Positions 32,378-41,370 of a DNA stretch of 64,000 nucleotides are shown one piece after another (position 1 is the first letter of the stretch; each line of letters opens with the position of its first letter). A program made the position numbers and the translations under genes. Under the pieces are notes generated by a model. It saw only the letters and a program-made list of their open reading frames with translations. It was not told where the DNA came from and did no database searches. The stretch is taken from the NCBI GenBank assembly GCA_963695835.1, contig CAVOHR010000001.1, positions 806,001 through 870,000 on the forward strand, in the 5' to 3' direction. Source of the DNA: VRUE01 sp963695835. GTDB lineage: Bacteria > Actinomycetota > Thermoleophilia > Solirubrobacterales > 70-9.

Positions 32378-32507
32378 GAGGGCGGAGTCGCCTCGACGAT
32401 GCCTCGCGAAGCGGCCCCGGCTGGGTGATCTTGGCCGCGAAGCGGCACTGAATTCCACCGCCCGAAGGGTGGTGGTGGGCACTCGGCGAGGCGACTCCGC
32501 CCTCCTA
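32375..32507. repeat. 21-bp perfect inverted repeat joining two convergent gene ends
   Basis: Bases 32375-32395 (TAGGAGGGCGGAGTCGC and four more) recur inverted at 32487-32507, 91 bp apart. Each arm begins with the TAG stop codon of the adjacent gene (peptidase E fragment on plus, ferritin on minus). The interior has the direct repeat CGCGAAGCGGC twice and a CCACC/GGTGG hairpin. It may be a bidirectional terminator. It lacks the GGGCGGATACTCA core of the family at 48-57 kb. Confidence 0.8.
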
Positions 32508-33038
32508 CCCCCCCGAGCCAGCGGCCGGAGGCGCGGTCGGGTCGCCGGCCCCTCCGCCGGGGTTCTCGCGCGCGATGTAGTCCTCGGCCAGCAGCAGGTT
32601 GTCCTTCGAGCGCTCGACCACGTTGAGCAGGTCCCCCATCAGCGCGACCTCCTCGACCTGCTCCTTGACGAACCACTGGATGAACTGCTCGGCCCGGTAG
32701 TCCTTGACCTCGCGGGCCAGCTCGAACAGCGCGTAGATCTCCTCGCCGACCCGCTTCTCCTGTTCGAGCGCCATCCGCACCGGCGCGCCCCCGTCGTCGT
32801 AGCTGGTCTGCTGCGACCTGATGTCGGGGATCTGGACCTCCGCCCCGACGTCGAGCAGGTACTGGACCATCATCATCGCGTGCTCGCGCTCCTCCAGCGC
32901 CTGCCGGTAGAAGAAGGCGGCGAGGCGGGGCAGCGTCTCGGCGTCGTAGTAGACGGCCGCTCCCACGTACTGCTGCGAGGCGGCGAACTCGTTGGCGATC
33001 TGCTCGTTGAGGGCGTCGGAAAAGCCTTTTTCGGCCAT
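32505..33038 (-). CDS. Ferritin
   Basis: 177 residues from ATG 33038 with AAGGAG 6 nt upstream; the ORF extends further 5' but without sense. Four-helix ferritin with ferroxidase residues visible in LNEQIANEFAASQQYVGAA (Glu of helix A), ALEEREHAMMMVQYL (Glu and His of helix B), LEQEKRVGEEIYALFELARE and FIQWFVKEQVEEVALMGDLL. It stores iron as a 24-mer. The Gly/Pro-rich C-terminal tail (GGGAGDPTAPPAAGSGG) is disordered. The stop codon opens the inverted repeat shared with the peptidase E fragment. Confidence 0.92.
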   Translation of the reverse strand: MAEKGFSDALNEQIANEFAASQQYVGAAVYYDAETLPRLAAFFYRQALEEREHAMMMVQYLLDVGAEVQIPDIRSQQTSYDDGGAPVRMALEQEKRVGEEIYALFELAREVKDYRAEQFIQWFVKEQVEEVALMGDLLNVVERSKDNLLLAEDYIARENPGGGAGDPTAPPAAGSGG

Positions 33039-33100
33039 GGCACTCCTTCGTCGGGGGCGGTAGGCGGACCGTAGCCGAATCGTGGAATTTGGTTGGCCGA

Positions 33101-33125
33101 AGAGGGATCGACACCCGATCCCTCT
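33101..33125 (-). terminator. Hairpin at the stop codon of the enolase-like gene
   Basis: AGAGGGATCG (33101-33110) pairs perfectly with CGATCCCTCT (33116-33125), 5-nt loop. It begins inside the stop codon of the minus-strand gene ending at 33124. There is no T-run; termination is inferred from position. Confidence 0.5.
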
Positions 33126-34185
33126 ACTCCGCCCACCTGAACCCGGTGGGCGCCAGCTCAGGCAGAAGCGGGCTGGCCGGCAGCCCGGCGGGGGGATCCG
33201 CCTCGTTGTACCCGCGCGGCGCCGTGTCATTCGGCGTCTCGGGGTGGAAGAGCGAGGCGAGGGCCTGGATCTGGCCGCGGCCGGCGCCGAGCTCCCACTG
33301 GCCGCCGCCGTAGGCGCCGATGCCGTGCTCGGCGCAGTGGTCGTAGGTCTCGCAGAGGTCGCGCAGGCCGCCGACCCGGGAGGGCTTGACGTTGACCATC
33401 TTCGGCGGCCAGGGCAGCGCCTCGATGTCGGCGATCGAGTGGATCGGCGCGTCCCAGGTGAGGCGGTCGCGGACCGGCTCGAGGATCGGCCGCGTGTCCT
33501 CGTTCACGTCGGGGTCCTCCAGCCAGGCGTCGGGGAAGGCCGCGACCAGCTTCGCGTACAGCTCCGGGTCGGTCTCCACGTCGACCGAGGTGCCTTTGTA
33601 GAAGCCCTTCAGGTCGAGCGAGTCGACGGCGCCGGTCGCGACCAGGGCGGCGATCAGCTCGTCGGTCCAGTCGTTGGTCGGGTCGAGCTTGAAGCGCAGG
33701 CCGGGGTAGGGGTCGAGCTTGCGCCGCAGCGTCTCGATCGACGACGGCTCGTCGGGGCCGGGCGCGAGCCGCATCGAGCAGACGAAGGTGACCGGCCGGG
33801 GCTCGCGGCCGAGTGCCGTCGCGATCCCGATCCCCGCCTGGCGCAGCGCCAGGTCGAGCGCCGCCGACTCGAAGGCCCAGCGGCGGTAGCGGCGCGAGAC
33901 GTCGCGCTGCGGCTCGGCCGGGAAGGTGTCGACCTCGCCGATGAACTCGCAGAACTCGCCCAGCGTCGCGTAGCCGGTCAGGTCGAGGACCGCGCCGGCG
34001 TCCTGGAGGGCGATGTGGTCGAGCGCGTCGTAGGTGACGTCTTCGCCGAGGCCGTCCTCGCCGCCCCCCCAGAGATGGATCGTCGTCGTCAGCCGTTCGA
34101 AGCCGGGGATCTTGTGCTCGAGGCCCTGGAGCTCGTAGCCGTCGATCTCGAGCGGCAGGTCGGCGATCAGGTCGAAGGTGGGCAT
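33124..34185 (-). CDS. Enolase-superfamily protein
   Basis: 353 residues. The capping domain is N-terminal; the barrel carries superfamily metal/acid-base elements: RFKLDPTNDWTDELIAAL (Lys-x-Asp), DAWLEDPDVNEDTRP (Glu-Asp-Pro) and KMVNVKPSRVGGLRDLCETY (Lys), like o-succinylbenzoate synthase and dipeptide epimerases. The substrate cannot be read off. Such enzymes abstract an alpha-proton next to a carboxylate. No menaquinone genes are adjacent. It is transcribed divergently from the FAD amine oxidoreductase 53 bp away. Confidence 0.82.
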   Translation of the reverse strand: MPTFDLIADLPLEIDGYELQGLEHKIPGFERLTTTIHLWGGGEDGLGEDVTYDALDHIALQDAGAVLDLTGYATLGEFCEFIGEVDTFPAEPQRDVSRRYRRWAFESAALDLALRQAGIGIATALGREPRPVTFVCSMRLAPGPDEPSSIETLRRKLDPYPGLRFKLDPTNDWTDELIAALVATGAVDSLDLKGFYKGTSVDVETDPELYAKLVAAFPDAWLEDPDVNEDTRPILEPVRDRLTWDAPIHSIADIEALPWPPKMVNVKPSRVGGLRDLCETYDHCAEHGIGAYGGGQWELGAGRGQIQALASLFHPETPNDTAPRGYNEADPPAGLPASPLLPELAPTGFRWAE

Positions 34186-34238
34186 CCACGGGAAGTCTAG
34201 GCGCGCAAGACATCGCCCTGGCAGACTGGCTCCACGCC

Positions 34239-35681
34239 ATGCAGCACACCGCGCACGGTTACTGGCTGGAGGAGACGGGGCCGACCATGGCTTTGCCCGA
34301 GCTGGTGGGGGAGCGGAGCGTGGACGTGGTGGTGATCGGCGGCGGATACACCGGCCTGTGGGCTGCCTGGCACATCAAGGCGTTGGAGCCGGGAGCGAGC
34401 GTCGTCTTGCTCGAGGCGGATGTCTGCGGGCACGGGCCGAGTGGGCGGAACGGGGGGTTCTGCAATGTGATGTGGTTCTCGCTGCCGAACATGCGGGCGC
34501 GGTGGGGGGATGCGGCGGCGCTGGCGGTGGCTCGGGCGTCGAGCGAGGCGGTCGCCGGGATCGAGGGATTCTGCCGGGACGAGGGCGTCGACGCCTGGTT
34601 CCGGCGCGGTGGGTATCTGCAGGTATCGACGGCTGCTGCTCACGACGGGGCTTGGGACGAGACGGTCGCGGCTTGCCGGGAGCTGGGTCAGGTCGATGCC
34701 GTGCGGCCGCTCACGCCGGGCGACGTGGCCGAGCACTGCGCCTCGCCCGCCTTTCGCGGCGGCGCGTTCTTTCCCGATGCCGGGACCGTGCAGCCGGCTC
34801 GCCTGGCCCTGGGGTTGCGACAGCGGCTGACGGAGGTCGGGGTGGAGATCTTCGAGCGCTCCCCGGTGCGGCGGCTTGAGGGCTCGGCCGGCGGGGTCGT
34901 GGCGCGGACGACCGGCGGTGGGTCGGGGGTCGGGGGGCGAGTGGCGCCGGCCGGGGGTGGAGGGGTTGTCCGGGCGGGCGCGGCGGTCGTCGCGATCGGC
35001 GGCGCGGCCAAGGCGCCGCGGGCCCCGCTGCGCAACGCGCTCACCATCACCTCCTCGCACATCGTGCTGACCGAGCCCGTCCCGGACGTGCTGGAGGAGC
35101 TCGGCTGGGTCGGCGGTGAGTGCATCACCGACAGCCGTTCGCTGATCGACTACTTCCGCACCACCCCGGACGGCCGGATCGCCTTCGGCTGGGGCGGCGG
35201 GCGGATCGCGCCGGGGGCACGGCTACGGGGGCGCGCGGAGATCGACCGCGAAGCGGTGGATGCCGCCGCGGCCCGGCTGCACGAGTACTTCCCGACGCTC
35301 GCCGGTAGGCGCATCGCCCACGCCTGGGGCGGCCCGATCGACGTCTCGCCCACCCACATCCCGATGGTGGTGCCGCTGCGAGGCAGCCGCGCCTTCGCCG
35401 CCGCCGGCTACACCGGCAACGGCGTAGGCCCGTCCCACATGGTCGGCCGCGCCCTCGCCTCCCTGGCCCTGGACCGGCGCGACGCCCCGTCCCGCCTCCC
35501 CTTCGTAGACCCGTCTCCCCAACGAGTCCCCCCCGAGCCCCTCCACTGGCTGGGTGGCGAGACGATCCGCCGAGCCCTGACGAGCAAGGAGAACGCCGAG
35601 CTATCAGCCCGCGCCCCGAACCCCCTCAGCTCCCTGATCTCCCGCGTCCCCGAGCTGATCGGCTTCCACATCGGCCGATAG
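34239..35681 (+). CDS. FAD-dependent amine oxidoreductase (PuuB/DadA-like)
   Basis: 480 residues. FAD motif VDVVVIGGGYTGLWAAWHIK followed by VVLLEADVCGHGPSGRNGGF, the DAO-family ending GSRAFAAAGYTGNGVGPSHM. GPSGRNGGF is typical of gamma-glutamylputrescine oxidase-like and related amine oxidases. A Gly-rich stretch (about residues 226-247, GGGSGVGGRVAPAGGGG) interrupts the fold and looks like an expanded linker. Adjacent potABCD genes make a polyamine or its derivative the likely substrate. It would deaminate a polyamine to an aldehyde for the dehydrogenase downstream. Confidence 0.85.
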   Translation: MQHTAHGYWLEETGPTMALPELVGERSVDVVVIGGGYTGLWAAWHIKALEPGASVVLLEADVCGHGPSGRNGGFCNVMWFSLPNMRARWGDAAALAVARASSEAVAGIEGFCRDEGVDAWFRRGGYLQVSTAAAHDGAWDETVAACRELGQVDAVRPLTPGDVAEHCASPAFRGGAFFPDAGTVQPARLALGLRQRLTEVGVEIFERSPVRRLEGSAGGVVARTTGGGSGVGGRVAPAGGGGVVRAGAAVVAIGGAAKAPRAPLRNALTITSSHIVLTEPVPDVLEELGWVGGECITDSRSLIDYFRTTPDGRIAFGWGGGRIAPGARLRGRAEIDREAVDAAAARLHEYFPTLAGRRIAHAWGGPIDVSPTHIPMVVPLRGSRAFAAAGYTGNGVGPSHMVGRALASLALDRRDAPSRLPFVDPSPQRVPPEPLHWLGGETIRRALTSKENAELSARAPNPLSSLISRVPELIGFHIGR

Positions 35682-35703
35682 CTGGACGTGCCGTCGGCGG
35701 GGG

Positions 35704-36564
35704 TCATGCCGCCTCGGCGGCGCCGAGCGGGATCGGCGCTCGCTCCTGCTCCGGGCGCATCGAGGCGAGCTTCTCGGCCCGGCGCTGCTGCCAGACGGTG
35801 AAGCCCATCGCGCAGACCGTCACCCCGAAGATGATCATCGCGATCACGTTGACCTCGACCGGGATGCCGCGCTGGGCGGCGCCGTAGATGTAGAGCGGGA
35901 AGGTCACCGTCGTCCCCGAGTTGAAGTTGGAGATGACGAAGTCGTCGATCGAGAGGGCGAAGGCGAGCAGGGCGGCGCCGACGATCCCCGGCATGATCAG
36001 CGGCAGCGTCACCAGGCGGAAGGTCTCGAGGGAGCTGGCGCCGAGGTCCTGCGCCGCCTCCTCGAGGTTGCGGTCGAAGCCGATCAGCCGCGAGCGCACG
36101 ACGACCACGACGAAGCTGATGCAGAACATCACGTGGGCGATCAGCAGCGTCTGGAAGCCGAGCTGCGGCTGGCTGAGGATGAGGAAGAAGGAGAGCAGCG
36201 CGGCGCCCATGACGATCTCCGGCGTCGCCATCGGGATCACGATCAGGAAGTTCGCGGCGCGGCGCCCGAAGAACCGGTGGCGGACCAGCCCCAGCGCCAT
36301 CAGGGTCCCGATCGCGGTCGAGACGACCGTCGCCAGCACCGCCAGTTTGAGGCTGGTCAGCAGGGCGCTGTTCAGTTCGGGGATGCCGAAGGCGTTGCCC
36401 CAGTGCTTCAGGGTGAAGCCGACCCAGGTGAAGTTGTACTTGCCTGCCGGGTCGTTGAAGGAGAAGACGAGGATGACGGCGATCGGGATCAGCATGTAGG
36501 CGACGACCAGCCCGGCGACGATGTTCACCGCGTGCTCGCGCAGCCAGCGCCAGGTTCCGCTCAT
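35704..36564 (-). CDS. potC: Polyamine ABC transporter permease (PotC-like)
   Basis: 286 residues, six predicted membrane segments starting NIVAGLVVAYMLIPIAVILV. The ABC permease EAA loop is LEEAAQDLGASSLETFRLVT followed by LPLIMPGIVGAALLAFALSI, then DDFVISNFNSG, typical of PotC. The ATG overlaps the potB stop by 4 bp. It forms the importer's transmembrane channel with PotB. A long charged tail (QQRRAEKLASMRPEQERAP) extends beyond the usual end. Confidence 0.92.
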   Translation of the reverse strand: MSGTWRWLREHAVNIVAGLVVAYMLIPIAVILVFSFNDPAGKYNFTWVGFTLKHWGNAFGIPELNSALLTSLKLAVLATVVSTAIGTLMALGLVRHRFFGRRAANFLIVIPMATPEIVMGAALLSFFLILSQPQLGFQTLLIAHVMFCISFVVVVVRSRLIGFDRNLEEAAQDLGASSLETFRLVTLPLIMPGIVGAALLAFALSIDDFVISNFNSGTTVTFPLYIYGAAQRGIPVEVNVIAMIIFGVTVCAMGFTVWQQRRAEKLASMRPEQERAPIPLGAAEAA

Positions 36565-37418
36565 TTCGCCTCCTCGCCCATCAGCGCCTCGGAGCCGGCG
36601 AAGCGGATGTAGACGATCACCGCGGCCATGAGCAGCGCCATCAGCACGAACGACAGCGCCGACGCGGCCGGGTAGTCGAGCTGCGTCTTGTACAGCGACT
36701 GGATCACGTTGCCGATCATCTGGTTGCCGGCGCTGCCGAGGAACTGGGCGTTGACGTAGTCGCCGGCGGCGGGGATGAAGGTGAGCAGCGTGCCGGCGAC
36801 GATCCCCGGTGCCGAGAGCGGCAGCGTCACCCGCCAGAAGGCGGCCCCGGAGGACGAGTAGAGGTCCTTCGCCGCCTCGATCAGCCGCTCGTCGATCTGC
36901 TCGAGGCTGGCGTAGATCGGCAGCAGCATGAAGGGCAGGAAGTTGTAGGTGAGGCCGGCGATCACGGCGCTGCCCGTGGCCAGCACGTGGCCGTTCTGCG
37001 GCACCGCGCCGATGAAGCGCAGCACTTCGACCACCGGGCTCTGGTCGGAGAGGATCGTCTCCCAGGCGAGGGTGCGGATCAGGTAGGTGGTGAAGAACGG
37101 CGCGACCACCGCGAACAGCAGCGCGTTGCGCCACCTGCCGGCGCGGAAGGCGATCGTGTAGGCGAGCGGGTAGGCGACGACGAGGCAGGTCAGCGTCGCC
37201 GCCCCGGCGTAGAGGAAGGAGCGCACGAACTGGGTGTCGTAGAGCGACAGCGCTTCGGAGTAGTTGCCCCAATTCCAGTTGAAGCGCAGGCTGCCGACCA
37301 CGCCCGACTCGAGCGAGAGGTAGCCCATGTAGAAGAGGGGTAGGACGAAGAACACGACCAGCCAGATCGTCCCCGGCCCGAGCAGGAAGTAGGGGACGAT
37401 CCGGCGGCGTGCGGTCAT
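36561..37418 (-). CDS. potB: Polyamine ABC transporter permease (PotB-like)
   Basis: 285 residues, multiple membrane helices beginning PYFLLGPGTIWLVVFFVLPL. The EAA loop reads LIEAAKDLYSSSGAAFWRVT then LPLSAPGIVAGTLLTFIPAA, and GDYVNAQFLG matches the PotB/PotC family. It starts 1 bp after the binding-protein stop and overlaps potC by 4 bp, so the four genes form one operon. Paired with PotC and the ATPase PotA. Confidence 0.92.
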   Translation of the reverse strand: MTARRRIVPYFLLGPGTIWLVVFFVLPLFYMGYLSLESGVVGSLRFNWNWGNYSEALSLYDTQFVRSFLYAGAATLTCLVVAYPLAYTIAFRAGRWRNALLFAVVAPFFTTYLIRTLAWETILSDQSPVVEVLRFIGAVPQNGHVLATGSAVIAGLTYNFLPFMLLPIYASLEQIDERLIEAAKDLYSSSGAAFWRVTLPLSAPGIVAGTLLTFIPAAGDYVNAQFLGSAGNQMIGNVIQSLYKTQLDYPAASALSFVLMALLMAAVIVYIRFAGSEALMGEEAK

Positions 37419-37419
37419 C

Positions 37420-38574
37420 TCAGCCGTTCAAGACCGCGGCGAACGCCCGAGTGATGTTCTGCGTTTCCTCTGCGGAGAGCTTCGGCTGGGTGAAGCAGTT
37501 CCTGGTGAACTGCGCGCTGGGGAAGATCAGCTGGTTCTTCGTGAGTTCCGGTTCGCGCTGGGCGAGGATCCGCTTGACCCCTTCCACCGGGGTCACGTAG
37601 TTGACGTATTCGGCGATGTTCGCCTGCACCTTCGGCTCGTAGACGTAGTTCATCCACGCCTCCGCCGCGGTCGGGTTCGGAGCGCCGACCGGGATCACCA
37701 TGTTGTCCGACCAGAGGCTGCAGCCCTCGGTCGGCATTCGCCATTCGATGTTCGGGTTGTCGGCCTGGAGCTGCACCGCGTCGCCCGACCAGCCGATCAC
37801 CGCGACCGCGTCGCCGCTGGTCAGGTCGCGGGCGTAGTCGTTGCCGGTGAAGCGCCGGATCTGGCCGGACTGGACCGCGCCCTTGATTTTTTCGATCGCC
37901 TTCATCCAGTCCGCTTCCGATGCAGTGTCGGGGTTGATCCCCATGCAGGCCATCACCAGTGGCACCGTTTCGATGTATTCGTTGAGGAAGTCGACCTTGC
38001 CCTTGTACTTGGGGTCGAAGAGGTCGCAGACCGAGTGCACTTCGGGCGCCAGGTCGGTCCGCACGATCACGCCGCCCATGCCGGTCTGCCAGGGGACGCT
38101 GAATTCGCGGTTGGGGTCGAAGGACGGGTGGCGCAGCGACTGCGCGAGGTTGGCCTCGACGTTGGGGATGCCTTCCTTGTCGAAGGTCTGGAGATAGCCG
38201 AGTTCGTGCATCTTGTTCGCCATCCAGTCGGTGACGACGAAAAGGCTGCGGCCGCCGGATTCGCCGTTTTCGAGCAATGGCTGCACCTTGCCGAAGAATT
38301 CGTCGTTCGAGTTCACGTCCTCGATGTACTTGACCTTGATCCCGGTCGCCTTTTCGAAGCTGGCCACCGTCCCTTCGTTGCCCGGGTCGATGTAGAGCGG
38401 CCAGTTGGAGATCGTCAGGCTGCCCGAGGGCTTGCCTTCGAGCTTCACCGTCCCGCCTTCTCCGCCACCGCCGCTCCCGCAGGCCGTCAGGCCCAGCGCG
38501 AGCGCCGCCACCGTGACGGCCATCGCCGCCAGCGTCCTTCTGTCGTTCGCCTTCCGGCTCACCATCTGACTCAC
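37420..38574 (-). CDS. potD: Spermidine/putrescine-binding lipoprotein (PotD-like)
   Basis: 384 residues. A signal peptide (about 12-31, LAAMAVTVAALALGLTAC) ends in a lipobox with Cys32, so it is a membrane-anchored lipoprotein, as expected in a Gram-positive-type envelope. The mature part has SGSLTISNWPLYIDPG, VKYIEDVNSNDEFFGKVQPL and FSVPWQTGMGGVIVRTDLA, hallmarks of extracellular family 1 polyamine-binding proteins. It delivers substrate to PotBC. Coupled to potA by a 4-bp overlap. Confidence 0.93.
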   Translation of the reverse strand: MSQMVSRKANDRRTLAAMAVTVAALALGLTACGSGGGGEGGTVKLEGKPSGSLTISNWPLYIDPGNEGTVASFEKATGIKVKYIEDVNSNDEFFGKVQPLLENGESGGRSLFVVTDWMANKMHELGYLQTFDKEGIPNVEANLAQSLRHPSFDPNREFSVPWQTGMGGVIVRTDLAPEVHSVCDLFDPKYKGKVDFLNEYIETVPLVMACMGINPDTASEADWMKAIEKIKGAVQSGQIRRFTGNDYARDLTSGDAVAVIGWSGDAVQLQADNPNIEWRMPTEGCSLWSDNMVIPVGAPNPTAAEAWMNYVYEPKVQANIAEYVNYVTPVEGVKRILAQREPELTKNQLIFPSAQFTRNCFTQPKLSAEETQNITRAFAAVLNG

Positions 38575-39758
38575 CCTCTCGTCGTCGTTTCCAACTCGGT
38601 CGCTTCTCCCGCGTCCTGCTCCGGCCGGCCCGTGCCCGCGCTGCCCCGCGGCGACTCACGCACGAGGTGCATGTGCTCGGCCTCCCAGCTCAGCGCAACC
38701 CGCGCTCCGCCGCCCGGCAGCCGCTGTCGCTGCGCCTCGTCGGCGTTCGGCACCAGGACCGTCATCCGCACGCCGTCTCCCAGGTCGACGGCGATCTGGG
38801 TGGAGGTGCCGAGGTAGAGCGAGCTCTCGACCACCCCCTCGACCCGCGGCCGGCCGTTGCTCGCGGCGCCCCGGCCGCTCCCCGCGTCGACCGTCTCGAC
38901 CCGCAGCTTCTCCGGCCGCACCACCGCGTGGCAGCGCTCGCCTGCGGAGAAGCCGGCGGCGTCGGCGACGACGGTCTGCCCGCCCTCGAGCCGCACCTCA
39001 CGCGGCCCGCTCACGGTGGCGGGCATCAGATTGGAGACGCCGATGAAGCCGGCGACGAAGGTGGTGGCGGGGTGCTCGTAGACCTGCTCGGGGTCGCCGA
39101 CCTGCTCGACCCGGCCGCGGTTCATCACCGCGATCCGGTCGCTCATGGTCAGCGCCTCCTCCTGGTCGTGGGTGACGTAGACGAAGGTGATCCCGACCTC
39201 GCGCTGGATCTTCTTCAGCTCGACCTGCAGGCCCTTGCGCAGCTTCAGGTCGAGGGCGCCGAGCGGCTCGTCGAGCAGCAGCACCTTCGGCAGGTTGACC
39301 AGGGCCCGGGCCAGCGCCACCCGCTGCTGCATGCCGCCGGAGAGCTGCGCCGGGCGGCGGTTCGCCTCGGCGGCGAGCCCGACCCGCTCCAGCTCGGCGG
39401 CCACCCGCCGCCGGCTCTCCTCCCTCGGCGTCCGCTTGCGCCGCAGCCCGAAGGCGACGTTGTCGCCGACGCTCAGGTGGGGGAAGAGCGCGTAGCTCTG
39501 GAAGACGGTGTTGGTGGGGCGCCGGTGGGGCGGCAGCTCGGCGACGTCCTCGCCCTCGATCCGGATCGCGCCCTCGCTCGGCCGCTCGAAGCCGGCGATC
39601 ATCCGCAGGGTGGTCGTCTTGCCGCAGCCGCTCGGCCCGAGCAGGGTGAAGAACTCGCCGCCGGCCAGCTCGAGGCTGAGGTCGTCCACCGCCAGCAACC
39701 GGTCGAACCGCTTGCTGACCCGGTGAAGCTCGACGCTCGGGACCCTGGCTGCTTCCAT
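38571..39758 (-). CDS. potA: Polyamine ABC transporter ATPase (PotA-like)
   Basis: 395 residues. Walker A LLGPSGCGKTTTLRMIAGFE, Q-loop NTVFQSYALFPHLSVGDNVA, signature AQLSGGMQQRVALARALVNL, Walker B VLLLDEPLGALDL and the switch His in YVTHDQEEALTMSD. A TOBE domain occupies the last third. Full Pot order on this strand is A-D-B-C. GGAGGAGG precedes the ATG. It energises uptake of polyamines or a related compound; the exact ligand is not determinable. Confidence 0.94.
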   Translation of the reverse strand: MEAARVPSVELHRVSKRFDRLLAVDDLSLELAGGEFFTLLGPSGCGKTTTLRMIAGFERPSEGAIRIEGEDVAELPPHRRPTNTVFQSYALFPHLSVGDNVAFGLRRKRTPREESRRRVAAELERVGLAAEANRRPAQLSGGMQQRVALARALVNLPKVLLLDEPLGALDLKLRKGLQVELKKIQREVGITFVYVTHDQEEALTMSDRIAVMNRGRVEQVGDPEQVYEHPATTFVAGFIGVSNLMPATVSGPREVRLEGGQTVVADAAGFSAGERCHAVVRPEKLRVETVDAGSGRGAASNGRPRVEGVVESSLYLGTSTQIAVDLGDGVRMTVLVPNADEAQRQRLPGGGARVALSWEAEHMHLVRESPRGSAGTGRPEQDAGEATELETTTRG

Positions 39759-39850
39759 CCTCCTCCTCGAAACTCGACGTGCCCGGGTGGAGTTACCCGA
39801 AAAGACGGTATGTCCAAGCTGGAGTCTTTACAAGGGCGGGCGCGCAAGAA

Positions 39851-39900
39851 TCGAGGTCGCCAACTTGTACGATCTGTATATGACGTTGCCAAGACCTCGA
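39851..39900. promoter_or_regulatory. Palindrome in the divergent potA/aminotransferase gap
   Basis: TCGAGGTC (39851-39858) recurs inverted as GACCTCGA (39893-39900), with an AT-richer centre (TTGTACGATCTGTATATGACG). The gap (39759-39977) separates the uptake operon from the catabolic operon, which encodes a PucR regulator, a likely binder. Confidence 0.45.
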
Positions 39901-39977
39901 CTCGATGACCATTGCAATGCGTCCATATCGGCTCTAGCTTTGTCCAGAACGTCGTAACCACGAGAGGAGCGGTTCGC

Positions 39978-41363
39978 ATGGAGATTGCCTCGCAGACCAC
40001 CGAGACGGTAGGCGCCGAGCTCCAGGAGCAGGCGATGCGGCACCTCTGGATGCACTTCTCGCGGATGGGGTCCTACGGACCGGGCCACGAGATCCCGATC
40101 ATCTCCCGCGGCGAGGGCTGCTACGTCTACGACGACCACGGCAACCGCTATCTCGACGGCCTCTCGGCGCTGTTCTGCGTCAACGCCGGCCACGGCCGCG
40201 CCGAGCTGGGCGAGGCGGCGGCGCGCCAGGTCGAAGAGCTCGACTTCTACACCCTGTGGAGCTACGCCCATCCGCGGGCGATCGAACTGGCGGCGCGGAT
40301 CGCCTCGCTCGCCCCCGGCGACCTCAACCGCGTCTTCTTCACGTCGGGCGGCTCGGAGGCGGTCGAGTCGGCGCTGAAGCTGGCCCGCAACTACCACCGG
40401 ATGCGCGGCAACGGTCAGAAGTACAAGACGATCGCCCGCGAGATCGCCTACCACGGCACCTCGCTCGGGGCCCTCTCGGCGACCGGCATCACCGAGCTGC
40501 GCTCCCAGTTCGAGCCGCTCGCCCCCGGCGGCTGCCACGTCCCCAACACCAACCTCTACCGCTGGCCCGAGGACCGCCACCCGCTCTGGGCGGCGACGGC
40601 GATCGAGGAGCGGATCCAGTTCGAGGGGCCGGAGACGGTCGCGGCGGTGATCCTCGAGCCGGTCCAGAACGCCGGCGGCTGCTTCGTCCCGCCCGAGGGC
40701 TACTTCGAGCGGGTGCGCGAGATCTGCGATCGCTACGACGTGCTGATGATCTCCGACGAGGTGATCTGCGCCTTCGGCCGGCTCGGCCACTTCTTCGGCA
40801 ACGAACGCTTCGGCTACGTCCCCGACATCGTCACGATGGCTAAGGCGCTGACCTCGGCCTACGCCCCGATGGGCGCCGTGATCGCCTCCGATCGCGTCGC
40901 CGAGCCGTTCATGCAGGGCGACGCCTCCTTCGCCCACGGCTTCACCTTCGCCGGCCATCCGGTCGCCGCGGCGGTCGCGATGGCCAACCTCGACGTCTTC
41001 GAGCGCGAGGGCCTCTGCGACCACGTGCTCGCCAAGGAGGGCGAGTTCCGCCAGATGCTCGAGACCCTGCACGAGCTGCCGATCGTCGGCGACGTGCGCG
41101 GCGCCGGCTTCTTCCAGGCGATCGAGCTGGTCAAGGACAAGGAGACGAAGGAGAGCTTCGACCACGGGGAGGCGGAGGACCTGCTGCGCGGCTTCCTCTC
41201 CGGCGAGCTCTACCGGCGCGGGCTGATCTGCCGCGCCGACGACCGCGGCGATCCGGTGATCCAGCTCGCCCCACCACTGATCTGCGACACCGAGCAGTTC
41301 GAAGAGATGCACGACGTGCTCCGCGGGGTTCTCTCCGACGCCTGGGAGCGGATCCAGAGATAG
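39978..41363 (+). CDS. Class III aminotransferase, probably polyamine/omega-amino acid type
   Basis: 461 residues from ATG 39978 (GAGAGGAGCGG ribosome-binding site); the in-frame extension to 39912 lacks sense. Motifs: VNAGHGRAELGEAAARQVEE, FFTSGGSEAVESALKLARNY, VILEPVQNAGGCFVPPEGYF, MISDEVICAFGRLGHFFGNE and TMAKALTSAYAPMGAVIASD where Lys binds PLP. The family includes putrescine:pyruvate and beta-alanine:pyruvate transaminases. Alanine dehydrogenase two genes downstream could recycle the alanine formed, supporting pyruvate as amino acceptor. That link is inference. Confidence 0.9.
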   Translation: MEIASQTTETVGAELQEQAMRHLWMHFSRMGSYGPGHEIPIISRGEGCYVYDDHGNRYLDGLSALFCVNAGHGRAELGEAAARQVEELDFYTLWSYAHPRAIELAARIASLAPGDLNRVFFTSGGSEAVESALKLARNYHRMRGNGQKYKTIAREIAYHGTSLGALSATGITELRSQFEPLAPGGCHVPNTNLYRWPEDRHPLWAATAIEERIQFEGPETVAAVILEPVQNAGGCFVPPEGYFERVREICDRYDVLMISDEVICAFGRLGHFFGNERFGYVPDIVTMAKALTSAYAPMGAVIASDRVAEPFMQGDASFAHGFTFAGHPVAAAVAMANLDVFEREGLCDHVLAKEGEFRQMLETLHELPIVGDVRGAGFFQAIELVKDKETKESFDHGEAEDLLRGFLSGELYRRGLICRADDRGDPVIQLAPPLICDTEQFEEMHDVLRGVLSDAWERIQR

Positions 41364-41370
41364 GAACGCG

